Source: Pontibacillus salipaludis
Lineage (GTDB): Bacteria; Bacillota; Bacilli; Bacillales; BH030062
Assembly: GCF_014642405.1 (NCBI RefSeq)
Contig: NZ_BMIN01000007.1
Location: forward strand, 1-64,000
Direction: 5' to 3'
Length of the DNA stretch: 64,000 nt
Positions within the stretch are counted from its first letter, which is position 1. The number at the start of each line of letters is the position of its first letter. The notes beneath the pieces are model-generated. The model was not told the origin of the DNA. It was given only the letters and a program-made list of their open reading frames with translations, and did not search any database. Positions 8,549-16,567 of this stretch are shown one piece after another. The position numbers and the translations under genes are program-made.

Positions 8549-10192
8549 TTACTCTTCACGGTCCTGCTCCACATGGGTTTCATCTGGCCCTTTTTTCTTC
8601 TTCTTTTTCTTTCTAACTCTTTTCACATCCTCAAAGTCAATATGGATGGCTTTGGGTTCATATTCTCCTGCATCCTTAATATCCCCTGTTGAAGCCCTCA
8701 TGAAGGAAATCGCAAGTAAAATCATAATAAATATGAGCGGAAACCCTCCCACAATACTTGCAGTTTGAAGCGCAGATAGGCCCCCTAAAAACATAAGGAC
8801 AAGAGGCATTAAGCATAGTGCAAATGCCCAGAATAAGCGATTCCATCGTAAAGGTTCACCTTCTACCTCATTTTGAACAACAGAAGCTAGAATATATGAA
8901 CTCGAATCAAATGTAGTAGCTAGGAAGATCACAGACAGAATGGTGAACAAAGCAACCATAACAAATGATAATGGTAAAGTGCCTATTACATCGATAATCG
9001 CTTTAGCTGGTTCATTATTTTCAAGAACAGATATGACGTCAAACTTTCCGGTTAATTGCATGTGTAAGCCGTAATTTCCGATGACTCCAAAGAAAAGAAT
9101 ACTCCCTGTAGAACCGTATGCAATCGTTCCGAGCACCATTTGCTTCAGCGTACGTCCTCTAGAAATTTTGGCAACAAATAACCCGACAAATGGCGCATAC
9201 ACAAGCCACCATGCCCAGTAGAAAATCGTCCAACTCTCCGGAAATCCTGTACGTTCATAAGGACCCAGACTGTTATAAGGCTCTGTCCATGTGCTCATTC
9301 TAAAGAAATTATCAAAGATTAACCCAATACTATTAAGTGTGGTCTCGGCGATGAACTGAGTAGGACCAAAAACGAATACAAAAGCAATTAGGAAAATTGA
9401 TCCCCATAGGTTTATATCACTTAACACTTTGATCCCTTTATTTAACCCGACATAAGCGCTGACAGCGAAAATCGTTGTACACACTAGTAAAACAATTGTT
9501 TTAACAAACAAGCTTACTTGAAGACCGAATAAATTCTCTAATCCATAAGCAATCATAGGAGTTCCAAGAGCAAGTGTTGTAGCTGCTCCCCCTATTAATC
9601 CAAACATAAATAAAATATCAATCAGGTTCCCAATGGGTGTATCTGCCAATTTACCAATAACAGGCCTAGTTGCTTCACTAATCTTCAATACTGGCTTCTT
9701 ACGCACATAATAGAAATAGGCAATTGTTAAAGCAGGTAGCGAATACATCCCCCATGCAATCGGACCCCAGTGAAACATTCCATAAGAGCTTGCCCATAAA
9801 ACCGCTTCTTCTGTTCCTTGTTCTATACCAAATGGAGGACTCTGATAGTAATAAGCCCATTCAATTGTTGACCAATATAAAATACTTGCTCCGATACCCG
9901 CGCAAAAAATCATGCCCGCCCATGAGAAATTATTAAACTCAGGCTCTTCATCCATGTCACCTAGTTTGATTTTGCCTTTTTCACTAAAAGAGACATAAAG
10001 CATAAAGAATAAGATTCCAAGGCCTGCTATTAAATAGACAACTCCAAGACGTCGAGTCATAAATTCATTCGCTATATTAACAACCTTGTTTCCTGATTCC
10101 GGAAAGACAACTAACGGGACTGAAACTGCTAATAATAAGACAAGTGCACCAATAAACGTTGGCCAATCAATTTGTTTGAATTTCATGTACAC
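8549..10192 (-). CDS. BCCT family transporter, paralogue of the downstream gene
   Basis: 547 residues and visibly similar to the neighbouring BCCT protein over its whole length, including FYWAWWLVYAPFVGLFVAKI, GLHMQLTGKFDVI and ATTFDSSSYILASVVQ. It is predicted to be a sodium-coupled importer of betaine-like osmolytes. The start is GTG at 10192 or ATG six bases later; AAGGA lies five or eleven bases upstream respectively, so this is unresolved. A Fur-box-like palindrome lies 68 bp upstream. The C-terminus ends in a lysine run (RKKKKKKKGP). The two copies probably differ in substrate or regulation. Confidence 0.92.
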   Translation of the reverse strand: MYMKFKQIDWPTFIGALVLLLAVSVPLVVFPESGNKVVNIANEFMTRRLGVVYLIAGLGILFFMLYVSFSEKGKIKLGDMDEEPEFNNFSWAGMIFCAGIGASILYWSTIEWAYYYQSPPFGIEQGTEEAVLWASSYGMFHWGPIAWGMYSLPALTIAYFYYVRKKPVLKISEATRPVIGKLADTPIGNLIDILFMFGLIGGAATTLALGTPMIAYGLENLFGLQVSLFVKTIVLLVCTTIFAVSAYVGLNKGIKVLSDINLWGSIFLIAFVFVFGPTQFIAETTLNSIGLIFDNFFRMSTWTEPYNSLGPYERTGFPESWTIFYWAWWLVYAPFVGLFVAKISRGRTLKQMVLGTIAYGSTGSILFFGVIGNYGLHMQLTGKFDVISVLENNEPAKAIIDVIGTLPLSFVMVALFTILSVIFLATTFDSSSYILASVVQNEVEGEPLRWNRLFWAFALCLMPLVLMFLGGLSALQTASIVGGFPLIFIMILLAISFMRASTGDIKDAGEYEPKAIHIDFEDVKRVRKKKKKKKGPDETHVEQDREE

Positions 10193-10259
10193 GCTCTTCC
10201 TTTCGAAACTGTTTGCCTTTATCTTGAGCGAAGGAGGTTTTTTTATTCTCTCGCTAAAC

Positions 10260-10278
10260 GATAACGAAAATCATTCTC
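10260..10278. promoter_or_regulatory. Fur-box-like palindrome
   Basis: GATAACGAAAATCATTCTC matches the classical 19-bp Fur box GATAATGATAATCATTATC at 16 of 19 positions. It lies 68 bp before the BCCT gene (minus strand) and 207 bp before the 3D-domain gene (plus strand), and could govern either one. The match is direct; binding is inference. Confidence 0.5.
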
Positions 10279-10407
10279 ATAATGTTTGCGCATGCGGGTT
10301 TACACATACCTGCTACCGTGTTACCTTATCATGTGGAAGGAAAGACACCTTGAATATTCAACATTTAGAAGTAAACGAGTGGAACGAATAGATTTGCGCA
10401 TTTGCAT

Positions 10408-10450
10408 AAAAAAAGCCATTTATCCCTTATAGGTGAACATGGCTTTTTTT
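10408..10450 (+). terminator. Intrinsic terminator in the leader of the first 3D gene
   Basis: AAAAAAAGCCAT and ATGGCTTTTTTT pair across a 19-base loop, ending 34 bp before the 3D-domain start codon. No plus-strand gene precedes it, so it may be an attenuator in that gene's leader, or it may end an unrecognised small RNA. Confidence 0.65.
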
Positions 10451-10484
10451 CATGCCTTCCAATGAAATTTAAGGAGGAACTTAT

Positions 10485-11024
10485 ATGAATACCATCATCA
10501 AGTCATTGGTAGCGCCCCTTATCGCTTTAGGAATCTTTGCATTTGGCTTACCTTCTGTACACGCTGAAGAAATTGCAAATGTTGAGGAGAAACAAACAGA
10601 CCTACAAGAGGAACGTGCTGTTAATGGCGCTTCTCTTCCTATAAAGAAATTAGAAGTAGACAAGAAGAAAACCGAATTTGCCCGTTATCATACAACAAAG
10701 CAAGAAGAGCAATCCCCTTCAAACGTGGAACGCACTGTTCACGTTGAGGCTACAGCTTATACCGCTCACTGTGATGGCTGCATCGGAATCACAAAGACAG
10801 GCATCAATTTACTCGAAAACCCTAATAAGAAAGTGATCGCAGTAGACCCAAATGTTATTCCATTAGGATCAGAAGTGTACGTTGAAGGCTATGGTCGTGC
10901 CATCGCTGGTGACATCGGCAGTGCGATCCAAGGCAACCGTATTGACTTATATATGAAAGACCACAATGATGCTATGGACTACGGACGTCGTCAAGATATT
11001 AAAGTAGAGATTCTATCCTCATAA
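10485..11024 (+). CDS. Secreted 3D-domain protein (YorM/YocH C-terminal type)
   Basis: 179 residues. A signal peptide (about 1-27, ending SVHAEE) and a charged linker precede a C-terminal 3D domain (about 85-179). This holds the conserved aspartates in AVDPNVIPLG, GDIGSAIQGNRIDLY and DYGRR. 3D domains resemble the catalytic barrel of MltA-like lytic transglycosylases and are found in cell-wall autolysins. There is no LysM or SH3 wall-binding module, unlike YocH. AAGGAGG precedes ATG. A paralogue lies at 14633. It probably acts on peptidoglycan outside the cell. Confidence 0.82.
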   Translation: MNTIIKSLVAPLIALGIFAFGLPSVHAEEIANVEEKQTDLQEERAVNGASLPIKKLEVDKKKTEFARYHTTKQEEQSPSNVERTVHVEATAYTAHCDGCIGITKTGINLLENPNKKVIAVDPNVIPLGSEVYVEGYGRAIAGDIGSAIQGNRIDLYMKDHNDAMDYGRRQDIKVEILSS

Positions 11025-11025
11025 T

Positions 11026-11056
11026 AAAAAGCTCCCTAATAAGGGAGCTTTTTTTG
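11026..11056 (+). terminator. Terminator after the first 3D gene
   Basis: AAAAAGCTCCC and GGGAGCTTTTT stem followed by T-run, directly after the stop codon. Confidence 0.9.
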
Positions 11057-11106
11057 ATACATATTTATTTTTATGAGATCCATCCTATAATTTAGGAGGT
11101 GCTACT

Positions 11107-11310
11107 ATGAATGATCACCAGAAAGATACAAATCAACCGACATTCGATGAGCTGAGTGACCGTTTCATCGGAGAAGCAAATGAGCAACCATCCCTTTCTA
11201 TGAAGACCAACTTAGACCCAAAAGATGTCACCAAAGACAACCCTTATTTCGATAAAACGAAAAAGCACACGCCAGAAGAAATCGAGTCATTTAAGAAATT
11301 CTTTCAGTAA
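11107..11310 (+). CDS. Small hydrophilic protein of unknown function
   Basis: 67 residues, strongly charged, with no hydrophobic segment and no cysteine. AGGAGGTG five bases before ATG is a near-ideal ribosome site, which supports a real gene. The C-terminal part (PYFDKTKKHTPEEIESFKKFF) looks helical. I do not recognise the family. It is isolated between a terminator and the convergent peptidase gene. Confidence 0.6.
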   Translation: MNDHQKDTNQPTFDELSDRFIGEANEQPSLSMKTNLDPKDVTKDNPYFDKTKKHTPEEIESFKKFFQ

Positions 11311-11383
11311 AAAAGGTTGTAAAGTTAAGAAGACGCCCACTAAGTAAAATAATGACTTCTTTCCTTAAACATCATGCAAGCAC

Positions 11384-11412
11384 AAAAAATCCCGTCACTA
11401 TGGACGGGATTT
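11384..11412 (-). terminator. Terminator after the peptidase gene
   Basis: AAATCCCGTC and GACGGGATTT form a 10-bp stem; six T follow on the minus strand. It lies four bases past the stop codon of the Xaa-Pro peptidase. Confidence 0.88.
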
Positions 11413-11415
11413 GGA

Positions 11416-12516
11416 TTAATCGATAATTTGAAGGTCTTTAGGGTACTTGGTCAATGTTTCAAAACCATTTTCAGTAATGAGTACATCATCTTCTATTCGA
11501 ACTCCACCTACTGTAGGGTCATAGATTCCAGGTTCGAGGGTGTAGGTCATTCCGATCTTCAGTTCATCTTCATTTAGATGACTCATAGAAGGGAATTCGT
11601 GCACGTTTATGCCGAGTCCATGTCCGATACGGTGAGGGAAAAGATGACCGAATCCTGCTTCTTCAATGACATCACGAGCGATTTGATCCAGGTCTCCGAT
11701 TCTAGTACCCGGCTTACTGATGTTAAGAGAGGCAAGTTGAGCTTCTAGAACCGTTTCGTAGATCGTTCGCTGTTGTTCGGATACGGAGCCATACACGACG
11801 GTTCTTGTTATATCAGATGTGTAACCTTCTAACACCACTCCTAAATCAAATAGAACAAAGTCGCCTTTTTGAAGCGTACGATCTCCAGGATTTCCGTGTG
11901 GCTGACCGGACTTCTCTCCGAAAAGGACCATTGTGGAGAAAGACATTTCACGAATACCTTTTTTCTTTAATTCATACTCGATTTTAGCGAGAACTTCCAT
12001 CTCAGTAATGCCTTCTTGTAAGGCTTCAACGCCAACTTTAACGCCATAGTCAGCCATTTCAGCTGCACGACGCATGATGTTTATTTCGTTCTCATCTTTT
12101 ACAACACGCATGTTGTTAATCGCCTTTTCAACAGATTGCGATGTAGCATCTGGGAATAGATTGAAAAGAGCCTGGCTTCTACTAAACGTTAAAACTTCTT
12201 GCTCAAAAGCGATCCGTTCAACCGATTTTAGTGAGCGTTTTAGAAGGGCAGCTTTAACCATTTCCCACGGGTTTTCATGATCGGCATAGCCAAGTACTTC
12301 ATAAGGCCATCCCGCATCTTTCACTTGACCTACTTCCATTCCTGGAACAATAAAGAGAGGTTCAGCTTCCTTAAATACAAAAAGCCCCATTAATCTCTCA
12401 TGTGGATCTGTATGGAAATCCGTAAGATAAAACACATTTTCTGTAGAGTTGAAGAAAGTGACATCTACCGACTCTACTTCCATCCACTCTGTTAATTGTT
12501 GTAAGCGTTGCTTCAT
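11416..12516 (-). CDS. M24 family Xaa-Pro dipeptidase/aminopeptidase
   Basis: 366 residues with a creatinase-like N-terminal domain and a C-terminal pita-bread metallopeptidase domain. The metal ligands are recognisable in FDLGVVLEGYTSDITRT, HRIGHGLG, LEPGIY and GVRIEDDV. The family removes residues next to proline from peptides using two Mn or Co ions. ATG at 12516 has AGGGAG nine bases upstream, and the frame upstream of it runs into the symporter gene. It starts 13 bp after the sodium:solute symporter stop, so uptake and cleavage of a proline-containing compound may be coupled. Confidence 0.85.
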   Translation of the reverse strand: MKQRLQQLTEWMEVESVDVTFFNSTENVFYLTDFHTDPHERLMGLFVFKEAEPLFIVPGMEVGQVKDAGWPYEVLGYADHENPWEMVKAALLKRSLKSVERIAFEQEVLTFSRSQALFNLFPDATSQSVEKAINNMRVVKDENEINIMRRAAEMADYGVKVGVEALQEGITEMEVLAKIEYELKKKGIREMSFSTMVLFGEKSGQPHGNPGDRTLQKGDFVLFDLGVVLEGYTSDITRTVVYGSVSEQQRTIYETVLEAQLASLNISKPGTRIGDLDQIARDVIEEAGFGHLFPHRIGHGLGINVHEFPSMSHLNEDELKIGMTYTLEPGIYDPTVGGVRIEDDVLITENGFETLTKYPKDLQIID

Positions 12517-12529
12517 TTTTTCACTCTCC

Positions 12530-13936
12530 CTAAGCTGATTTTGCAAGGTCAGATGAATGCTTCTGTGTACTCAAAGTAACGATGATTAGAAATAGAATCG
12601 CTACCGGTACAGCAATGACTACACTATTTAGCTCAAATGGCTTTTGCAAGACAACTTCCCAAACCAGTGTCGATGTTACCCCGGCGATCATGGATGAAAT
12701 ACCACCCGCTGCTGTGACACGCTTCCAGAAGAATACAGCAAGAACTGCAGGTGTTATACCTGCACCATATACGGTATAAGCATACATTTGAACAGCTAGT
12801 ACACTTGGGAAGTACGTAATTATGACAAATGCCAGAACTCCTAATAGAACAATAAACCCTTTTGTAATACGCAATTGCTTCTCATCAGACGCTTTAGGAT
12901 TGATATAGTTTCTATATATATCATACGTTAGATTAGTCGCTGCCGAAAGTAAATAAGAGTTCCCTGTTGTGATAATGAAGGAAGCTGCTGCAGCAAGTAA
13001 AATTCCCCCGATTGCTATAGGCATGACTGTAGTTGTTGCCATCAATGCCATACCCGGATCAATTTCAGGGAAAAGTGACCTGGAAGCAAATGCGATAAGA
13101 GAAATGGCAGGTGAAATGACAATCATCGCTATTAGCCAACCAATTTGGGCTTTTTTAGAGGATTGATCACTCTTAGATGAAGCCAATCGTTGGTACATGT
13201 TCTGATCACCCAATAATAAGAAAAGCGACGGAAGTAAGTAACCGAGTAATTGGATTGTAGATAGTCCACCTGTATTGCTCATATGTGTTTCAGGTACATT
13301 TTGAACAATTTCATCCCAGCCACCAGCTATGATAAAGATCGTTGGAACCGTAATGAGTAATCCGCCTACCATAAGAAATCCACTTAACGCATCCGTTTGT
13401 GAAACAGAACGTAAGCCACCGATCATGGCTAGGAAGATAATCAAAGCCGCACCGATCATGGTACCTGTTTCAACCGTCATTCCTGTTGTAAGATTTAAAA
13501 TGAAACCGAATCCCTTCATCTGATAAGAAACGATTCCTACATAAGCTAGAATAATAATGACACTTGCTATATTACGTGCTGACTTTCCATATTTCGCTTC
13601 CAAAATTCCTGATACCGTATATTTACCGAACGCTCGGATTTTCGGAGCTACGATGTATAGCATAATGATACCAAATAGTGTCGGAACCATTAGCATAAAG
13701 GATGGAATAATGCCATAGCTGAATGCCATGGATGTTTCTCCTCCTGAGATACTTCCACTTCCCGTCCAAGTAGCCAGAAGTGTCCCCATTAGCACAAAGG
13801 GTCCCAGACTCTTACCTGCGAGAACAAAATCCTCTGTTCCAGAGACTTTCTTAGACATGAATACCCCAATTCCTATCATAAGAAGGGCATATAATCCAAT
13901 AAACCATAATAATGTTGGATCTTGTTGTAGTTCCAT
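12530..13936 (-). CDS. Sodium:solute symporter (SSS family)
   Basis: 468 residues with about 13 membrane segments. The SSS pattern is seen in FVLAGKSLGPFVLMGTLLATWTG-like sequence near the N-terminus and in GGLRSVSQTDALSG (about residue 170). Members import proline, pantothenate, sugars or other solutes with sodium. Pairing with the Xaa-Pro peptidase gene 13 bp downstream makes proline or a proline-containing peptide a reasonable guess, not a demonstrated substrate. The upstream intergenic region holds several dyads that could be control sites. Confidence 0.85.
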   Translation of the reverse strand: MELQQDPTLLWFIGLYALLMIGIGVFMSKKVSGTEDFVLAGKSLGPFVLMGTLLATWTGSGSISGGETSMAFSYGIIPSFMLMVPTLFGIIMLYIVAPKIRAFGKYTVSGILEAKYGKSARNIASVIIILAYVGIVSYQMKGFGFILNLTTGMTVETGTMIGAALIIFLAMIGGLRSVSQTDALSGFLMVGGLLITVPTIFIIAGGWDEIVQNVPETHMSNTGGLSTIQLLGYLLPSLFLLLGDQNMYQRLASSKSDQSSKKAQIGWLIAMIVISPAISLIAFASRSLFPEIDPGMALMATTTVMPIAIGGILLAAAASFIITTGNSYLLSAATNLTYDIYRNYINPKASDEKQLRITKGFIVLLGVLAFVIITYFPSVLAVQMYAYTVYGAGITPAVLAVFFWKRVTAAGGISSMIAGVTSTLVWEVVLQKPFELNSVVIAVPVAILFLIIVTLSTQKHSSDLAKSA

Positions 13937-14046
13937 AAGTTTAGTTTCCTCTCCTGCTTGATCATTTTGATTTGACTAAATCTGTTAGCTTTAAGCGTAT
14001 ACTTACGCGCGCTACTTATGTGAACTGTGTGGAAATTAAGAATTGC

Positions 14047-14159
14047 TGTTTTCCGATCCGGATCTGTAGAAAACAAAACGAAGATTAATAATTAGAGGAA
14101 TCAGGTTCATTTACCCTGATTAAAGCGGTACTCTTGCTTATGTCTTCGCTTCACATAAG
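14047..14159 (-). promoter_or_regulatory. Cluster of dyads upstream of the symporter gene
   Basis: Three inverted repeats follow one another: 14047-14075 with GATCCGGATC in its centre, 14099-14121, and 14137-14159. They would lie in the promoter or 5' leader of the symporter/peptidase operon. No known riboswitch consensus was recognised. Confidence 0.35.
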
Positions 14160-14547
14160 AACAATTGCTATTAAATCTACCATAATTTTTTGAAAAGCAA
14201 AAATGCCTTTATATCAACGTTTTTTGTGATATTAGACCAATTTTAAAGAGTTCCCATTTATTTACACGACTGTTGATTTCATTCATTATGCACACTCCAG
14301 GAGTTTTTTTACTGATAGAAATATTCTGAATTATGTTCTGTTGCAACATAAATAAATGATTCAAATTACCCACAAACCGAAAAACTATTTGCGGCTTATT
14401 TACTATTAACTGAAACTTAATTTAACAAGGATCAACAGAGCGGCTAGGGAAAACTAGTCGTTCAGAATCCTCCCATTCTCTCCATTACGATAAATGTCAC
14501 TAAATTCAGGCATTTTTTGTTACAAATCTGACATGTTTGACATATCT

Positions 14548-14576
14548 TTGACTTATAAATGTCATCGTTCTTTAAT
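14548..14576 (+). promoter_or_regulatory. Sigma-A-like promoter of the second 3D gene
   Basis: TTGACT at 14548-14553 and TTTAAT at 14571-14576 are separated by 17 bp. The start codon is 57 bp downstream. Confidence 0.5.
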
Positions 14577-14632
14577 GGGTTTTTAGAACTAGCCCTGCTA
14601 TACTCATCTCAGATACTAAAGGAGGATGATTG

Positions 14633-15196
14633 ATGATGAAAAACATCATGACGACAACGGTCTTGTTCCTCATTGCCTTTGGATTTATCAGTATTCTTAT
14701 TTCAAATCATCAAATAGTACAAGCCCAGTCAGCTGAGATCAAAGAACAAAGTAAAAACGATAACAACCTACTTTACCAAGATCATGACATAAATAAGCAA
14801 ATCACCTTACAAAAGAAAAATGGAGTTTCTAGGTTCCTACAAACCTCGGCAGAGACACATACCTCTTCGAAAAAGGGGAAAGCCATTGAACAAAAAAAGG
14901 CATACACAAAAGAAATTACAGTAGAAGCAACAGCCTATACAGCTCATTGCGAAGGTTGCAGCGGCATAACTAGAACTGGAATCAACTTATTAGAAAATCC
15001 AAATTTAAAAGTCATTGCCGTTGATCCAAATGTCATCCCATTAGGTACTAAAGTTTATATAGAAGGTTATGGAACGGCTGTGGCAGGAGATATCGGAAGT
15101 GCAATTAAAGGAAATCGAATAGATATCTATATGAAGGATAGACAGGACGCATTGGACTATGGAAGAAGAACAATAAAGATTAAAATCATATCTTAA
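14633..15196 (+). CDS. Secreted 3D-domain protein, paralogue of the gene at 10485
   Basis: 187 residues. The N-terminal hydrophobic segment (about 5-24) is a signal peptide or anchor. A lysine-rich linker is followed by a C-terminal 3D domain closely similar to that of the 10485 gene: ATAYTAHCEGCSGITRTGIN, AVDPNVIPLG, GDIGSAIKGNRIDIY, DYGRR. A likely cell-wall-acting enzyme. ATG at 14633 lies seven bases after GGAGG; a TTG one codon earlier is less likely. The linkers of the two paralogues have diverged far more than the catalytic domains. Confidence 0.82.
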   Translation: MMKNIMTTTVLFLIAFGFISILISNHQIVQAQSAEIKEQSKNDNNLLYQDHDINKQITLQKKNGVSRFLQTSAETHTSSKKGKAIEQKKAYTKEITVEATAYTAHCEGCSGITRTGINLLENPNLKVIAVDPNVIPLGTKVYIEGYGTAVAGDIGSAIKGNRIDIYMKDRQDALDYGRRTIKIKIIS

Positions 15197-15200
15197 CTTA

Positions 15201-15231
15201 GGGAGGACATTTATATGTTCTCCTTTTTTTA
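15201..15231 (+). terminator. Terminator after the second 3D gene
   Basis: GGAGGACAT and ATGTTCTCC pair around TTAT, followed by a T-run. Confidence 0.8.
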
Positions 15232-15334
15232 TTCTATTTTGGAATTTAACTTCGTACATACCAAAACTCATTAAAGAATCGCACAAAAAAACACCCTTCT
15301 CTTGAACGGTGGTAAGGTTAAAACAAATTATGTA

Positions 15335-15424
15335 AAAGAAAGTGCCTGCTTGATCTTATACTGGTATAACGAGCAAGATGTAACTTTCTATGAATCGAGT
15401 TCATTGCTACACAGGCACTTCTTT
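15335..15424 (-). ncRNA. Predicted three-way-junction structure downstream of the 50-residue gene
   Basis: A closing stem pairs 15335-15348 (AAAGAAAGTGCCTG) with 15412-15424 (CAGGCACTTCTTT), 13 bp with one bulged A. Inside are two hairpins: 15349-15377 (CTTG...CAAG around TTATAC/GTATAA) and 15390-15404 (ATGAA/TTCAT). It begins 44 nt after the stop of the minus-strand 50-residue gene, so it could be an elaborate terminator or a processed RNA. The structure was found by eye and has no energy calculation behind it. Confidence 0.45.
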
Positions 15425-15467
15425 AGATTTCGTAAGCATGAATGTAGAATCCTTCCTTATTGGTTAC

Positions 15468-15620
15468 TTATTTCTTCTTTTTCTTTTTTGCTCTGGCTCC
15501 CATCTTTCCTTTTTTAGCAGCGTTTGTGTTCTGAGTTGTTGTGTTGCTTGCTGTTAGCTCTTGGCTGTTTTGATAGTCTTTCTCGAATAGCTCGCGAGCT
15601 TTTGAAAACATGATGGTCAT
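15468..15620 (-). CDS. 50-residue basic small protein
   Basis: Starts at ATG 15620, seven bases after AAGGAGGG, with a promoter-like pair upstream at 15699-15728. The product begins MTIMFSKARELFEKDYQ, has a Thr/Asn-rich middle, and ends with KKGKMGARAKKKKKK. The basic tail suggests nucleic-acid or envelope contact; that is inference. I do not recognise the family. An overlapping plus-strand frame (15302-15517) has no ribosome site. Confidence 0.6.
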   Translation of the reverse strand: MTIMFSKARELFEKDYQNSQELTASNTTTQNTNAAKKGKMGARAKKKKKK

Positions 15621-15698
15621 AGTGTGACCCTCCTTAATAATTTCTTACAAAAGCATTTCCCTGCATTTCCAGAGCTAAAACTTCCGTTTACAATTTTC

Positions 15699-15728
15699 AT
15701 TGTACTCCCTGAAACCTACGTTTGTAAA
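15699..15728 (-). promoter_or_regulatory. Sigma-A-like promoter of the 50-residue gene
   Basis: On the minus strand TTTACA (15728-15723) and TACAAT (15704-15699) are spaced by 18 bp, about 80 bp before the start codon. Confidence 0.45.
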
Positions 15729-15959
15729 TGATAAAACTACATTTTTATTAATAATCATTTTAAACTGTACAGATTAAATTACGTGTATAACCTGATTTTT
15801 TTAACCCTCGTATCCACTGTCATTTCAACGGTTATAGGTACTTTCTCAATTCGTAATATTTTTGTCATAAATGTGTGAAACTATTCTCAATTAGAATAAC
15901 CTTTTTCCGCGTTAAAGCATTAAAAAAACAAGGCAATATTGGACTCATTTTTTATAAAA

Positions 15960-15997
15960 TTAAAAGAACCTGACATCCAAATTATGACAGGTTCTTC
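15960..15997 (-). terminator. Terminator after the PNPOx-like gene
   Basis: AAGAACCTG and CAGGTTCTT form the stem; TTTTAATTTT follows on the minus strand. Confidence 0.8.
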
Positions 15998-16002
15998 CAT
16001 TT

Positions 16003-16425
16003 TTATAATTGAATCGTTTGAGGGTCTTCCCCTTCCACATTCATTAAGCGAATTTGCGTGGGTTGAATATCTAAGACAATATAATCTGGATCCTCTGGTC
16101 CTTTAAACCAATGCTTCATGTATTCGTTCCATAACTTTTCTTTTAACTCTTTTGAATCATTAATAACTGCTTTACCCTCTACCTCAAGGTATGGATCTTC
16201 AAACCCTTTCCCATCATATCCTAGCAAGACATGCACATAAGGATTTTGTTCAATCTCCTCAGCTTTGTGTGTATCCTTATCCGTCGCTGTATAAAGGTGC
16301 AAGTCTTCATTATGGAATGTCATATAACGTGAATGTGGTTTATTTTGTTGGACCGTAGCAAGGGTGCCAACTTTATGATGCTCCAGAACCTCTAGAATTT
16401 TATCTTTTACTTGTTTTTCATTCAT
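16003..16425 (-). CDS. Pyridoxamine 5'-phosphate oxidase-like (general stress protein 26 type)
   Basis: 140 residues. The split-barrel flavin-binding fold is suggested by VGTLATVQQNKPHSRYMTF, by LHLYTATDKDTHKAEEIEQNP, and by the typical PYLEVEGKA strand. B. subtilis relatives such as YdaG are general stress proteins that bind FMN or F420-like cofactors; the substrate is unknown. ATG at 16425 has AGGGAG nine bases upstream; an in-frame TTG two codons earlier is too close to the site. Upstream there is GTTTAA (a sigma-B-like -35), but no acceptable -10. Confidence 0.75.
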   Translation of the reverse strand: MNEKQVKDKILEVLEHHKVGTLATVQQNKPHSRYMTFHNEDLHLYTATDKDTHKAEEIEQNPYVHVLLGYDGKGFEDPYLEVEGKAVINDSKELKEKLWNEYMKHWFKGPEDPDYIVLDIQPTQIRLMNVEGEDPQTIQL

Positions 16426-16567
16426 TTCCAAGGACTCCCTTCATCATTTGCTTCTTAGGTAGTGTTCCTGATTTTTAGTTAATTTAAACAAGTCAGTTGG
16501 CTATTTAAGTATGATTTCATTCTTTTAGAACACCCTAATACCAAATGATGAACGAAGGAGTGGAGAA

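Larger units (their letters stand above)
13937..14632. other. 696-bp intergenic region between the symporter and the second 3D gene
   Basis: No credible gene is visible. It holds a 29-bp dyad (14047-14075, TGTTTTC...GAAAACA around the palindrome GATCCGGATC), a hairpin at 14099-14121 (AATCAGG/CCTGATT), a second at 14137-14159 (CTTATGT/ACATAAG), an AT-rich stretch with TGTTGCAACA at 14339, and a sigma-A-like promoter near 14548 for the 3D gene. Confidence 0.6.
15621..16002. other. 382-bp AT-rich intergenic region
   Basis: Apart from the 50-residue gene's promoter (15699-15728) and the terminator at 15960-15997, I see only AT-rich sequence with no supported gene. Confidence 0.5.

Noticed and set aside
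10193-10484. c-di-AMP (ydaO-type) riboswitch ahead of the 3D gene
   Set aside because: The terminator is present but none of the conserved riboswitch core sequence was recognised.
15302-15517. 71-codon plus-strand frame
   Set aside because: No ribosome site; it crosses the three-way-junction structure and is antisense to the better-supported 50-residue gene.
16432-16520. Sigma-B promoter for the PNPOx-like gene
   Set aside because: GTTTAA is present but no acceptable GGGTAT-like -10 at the right spacing.
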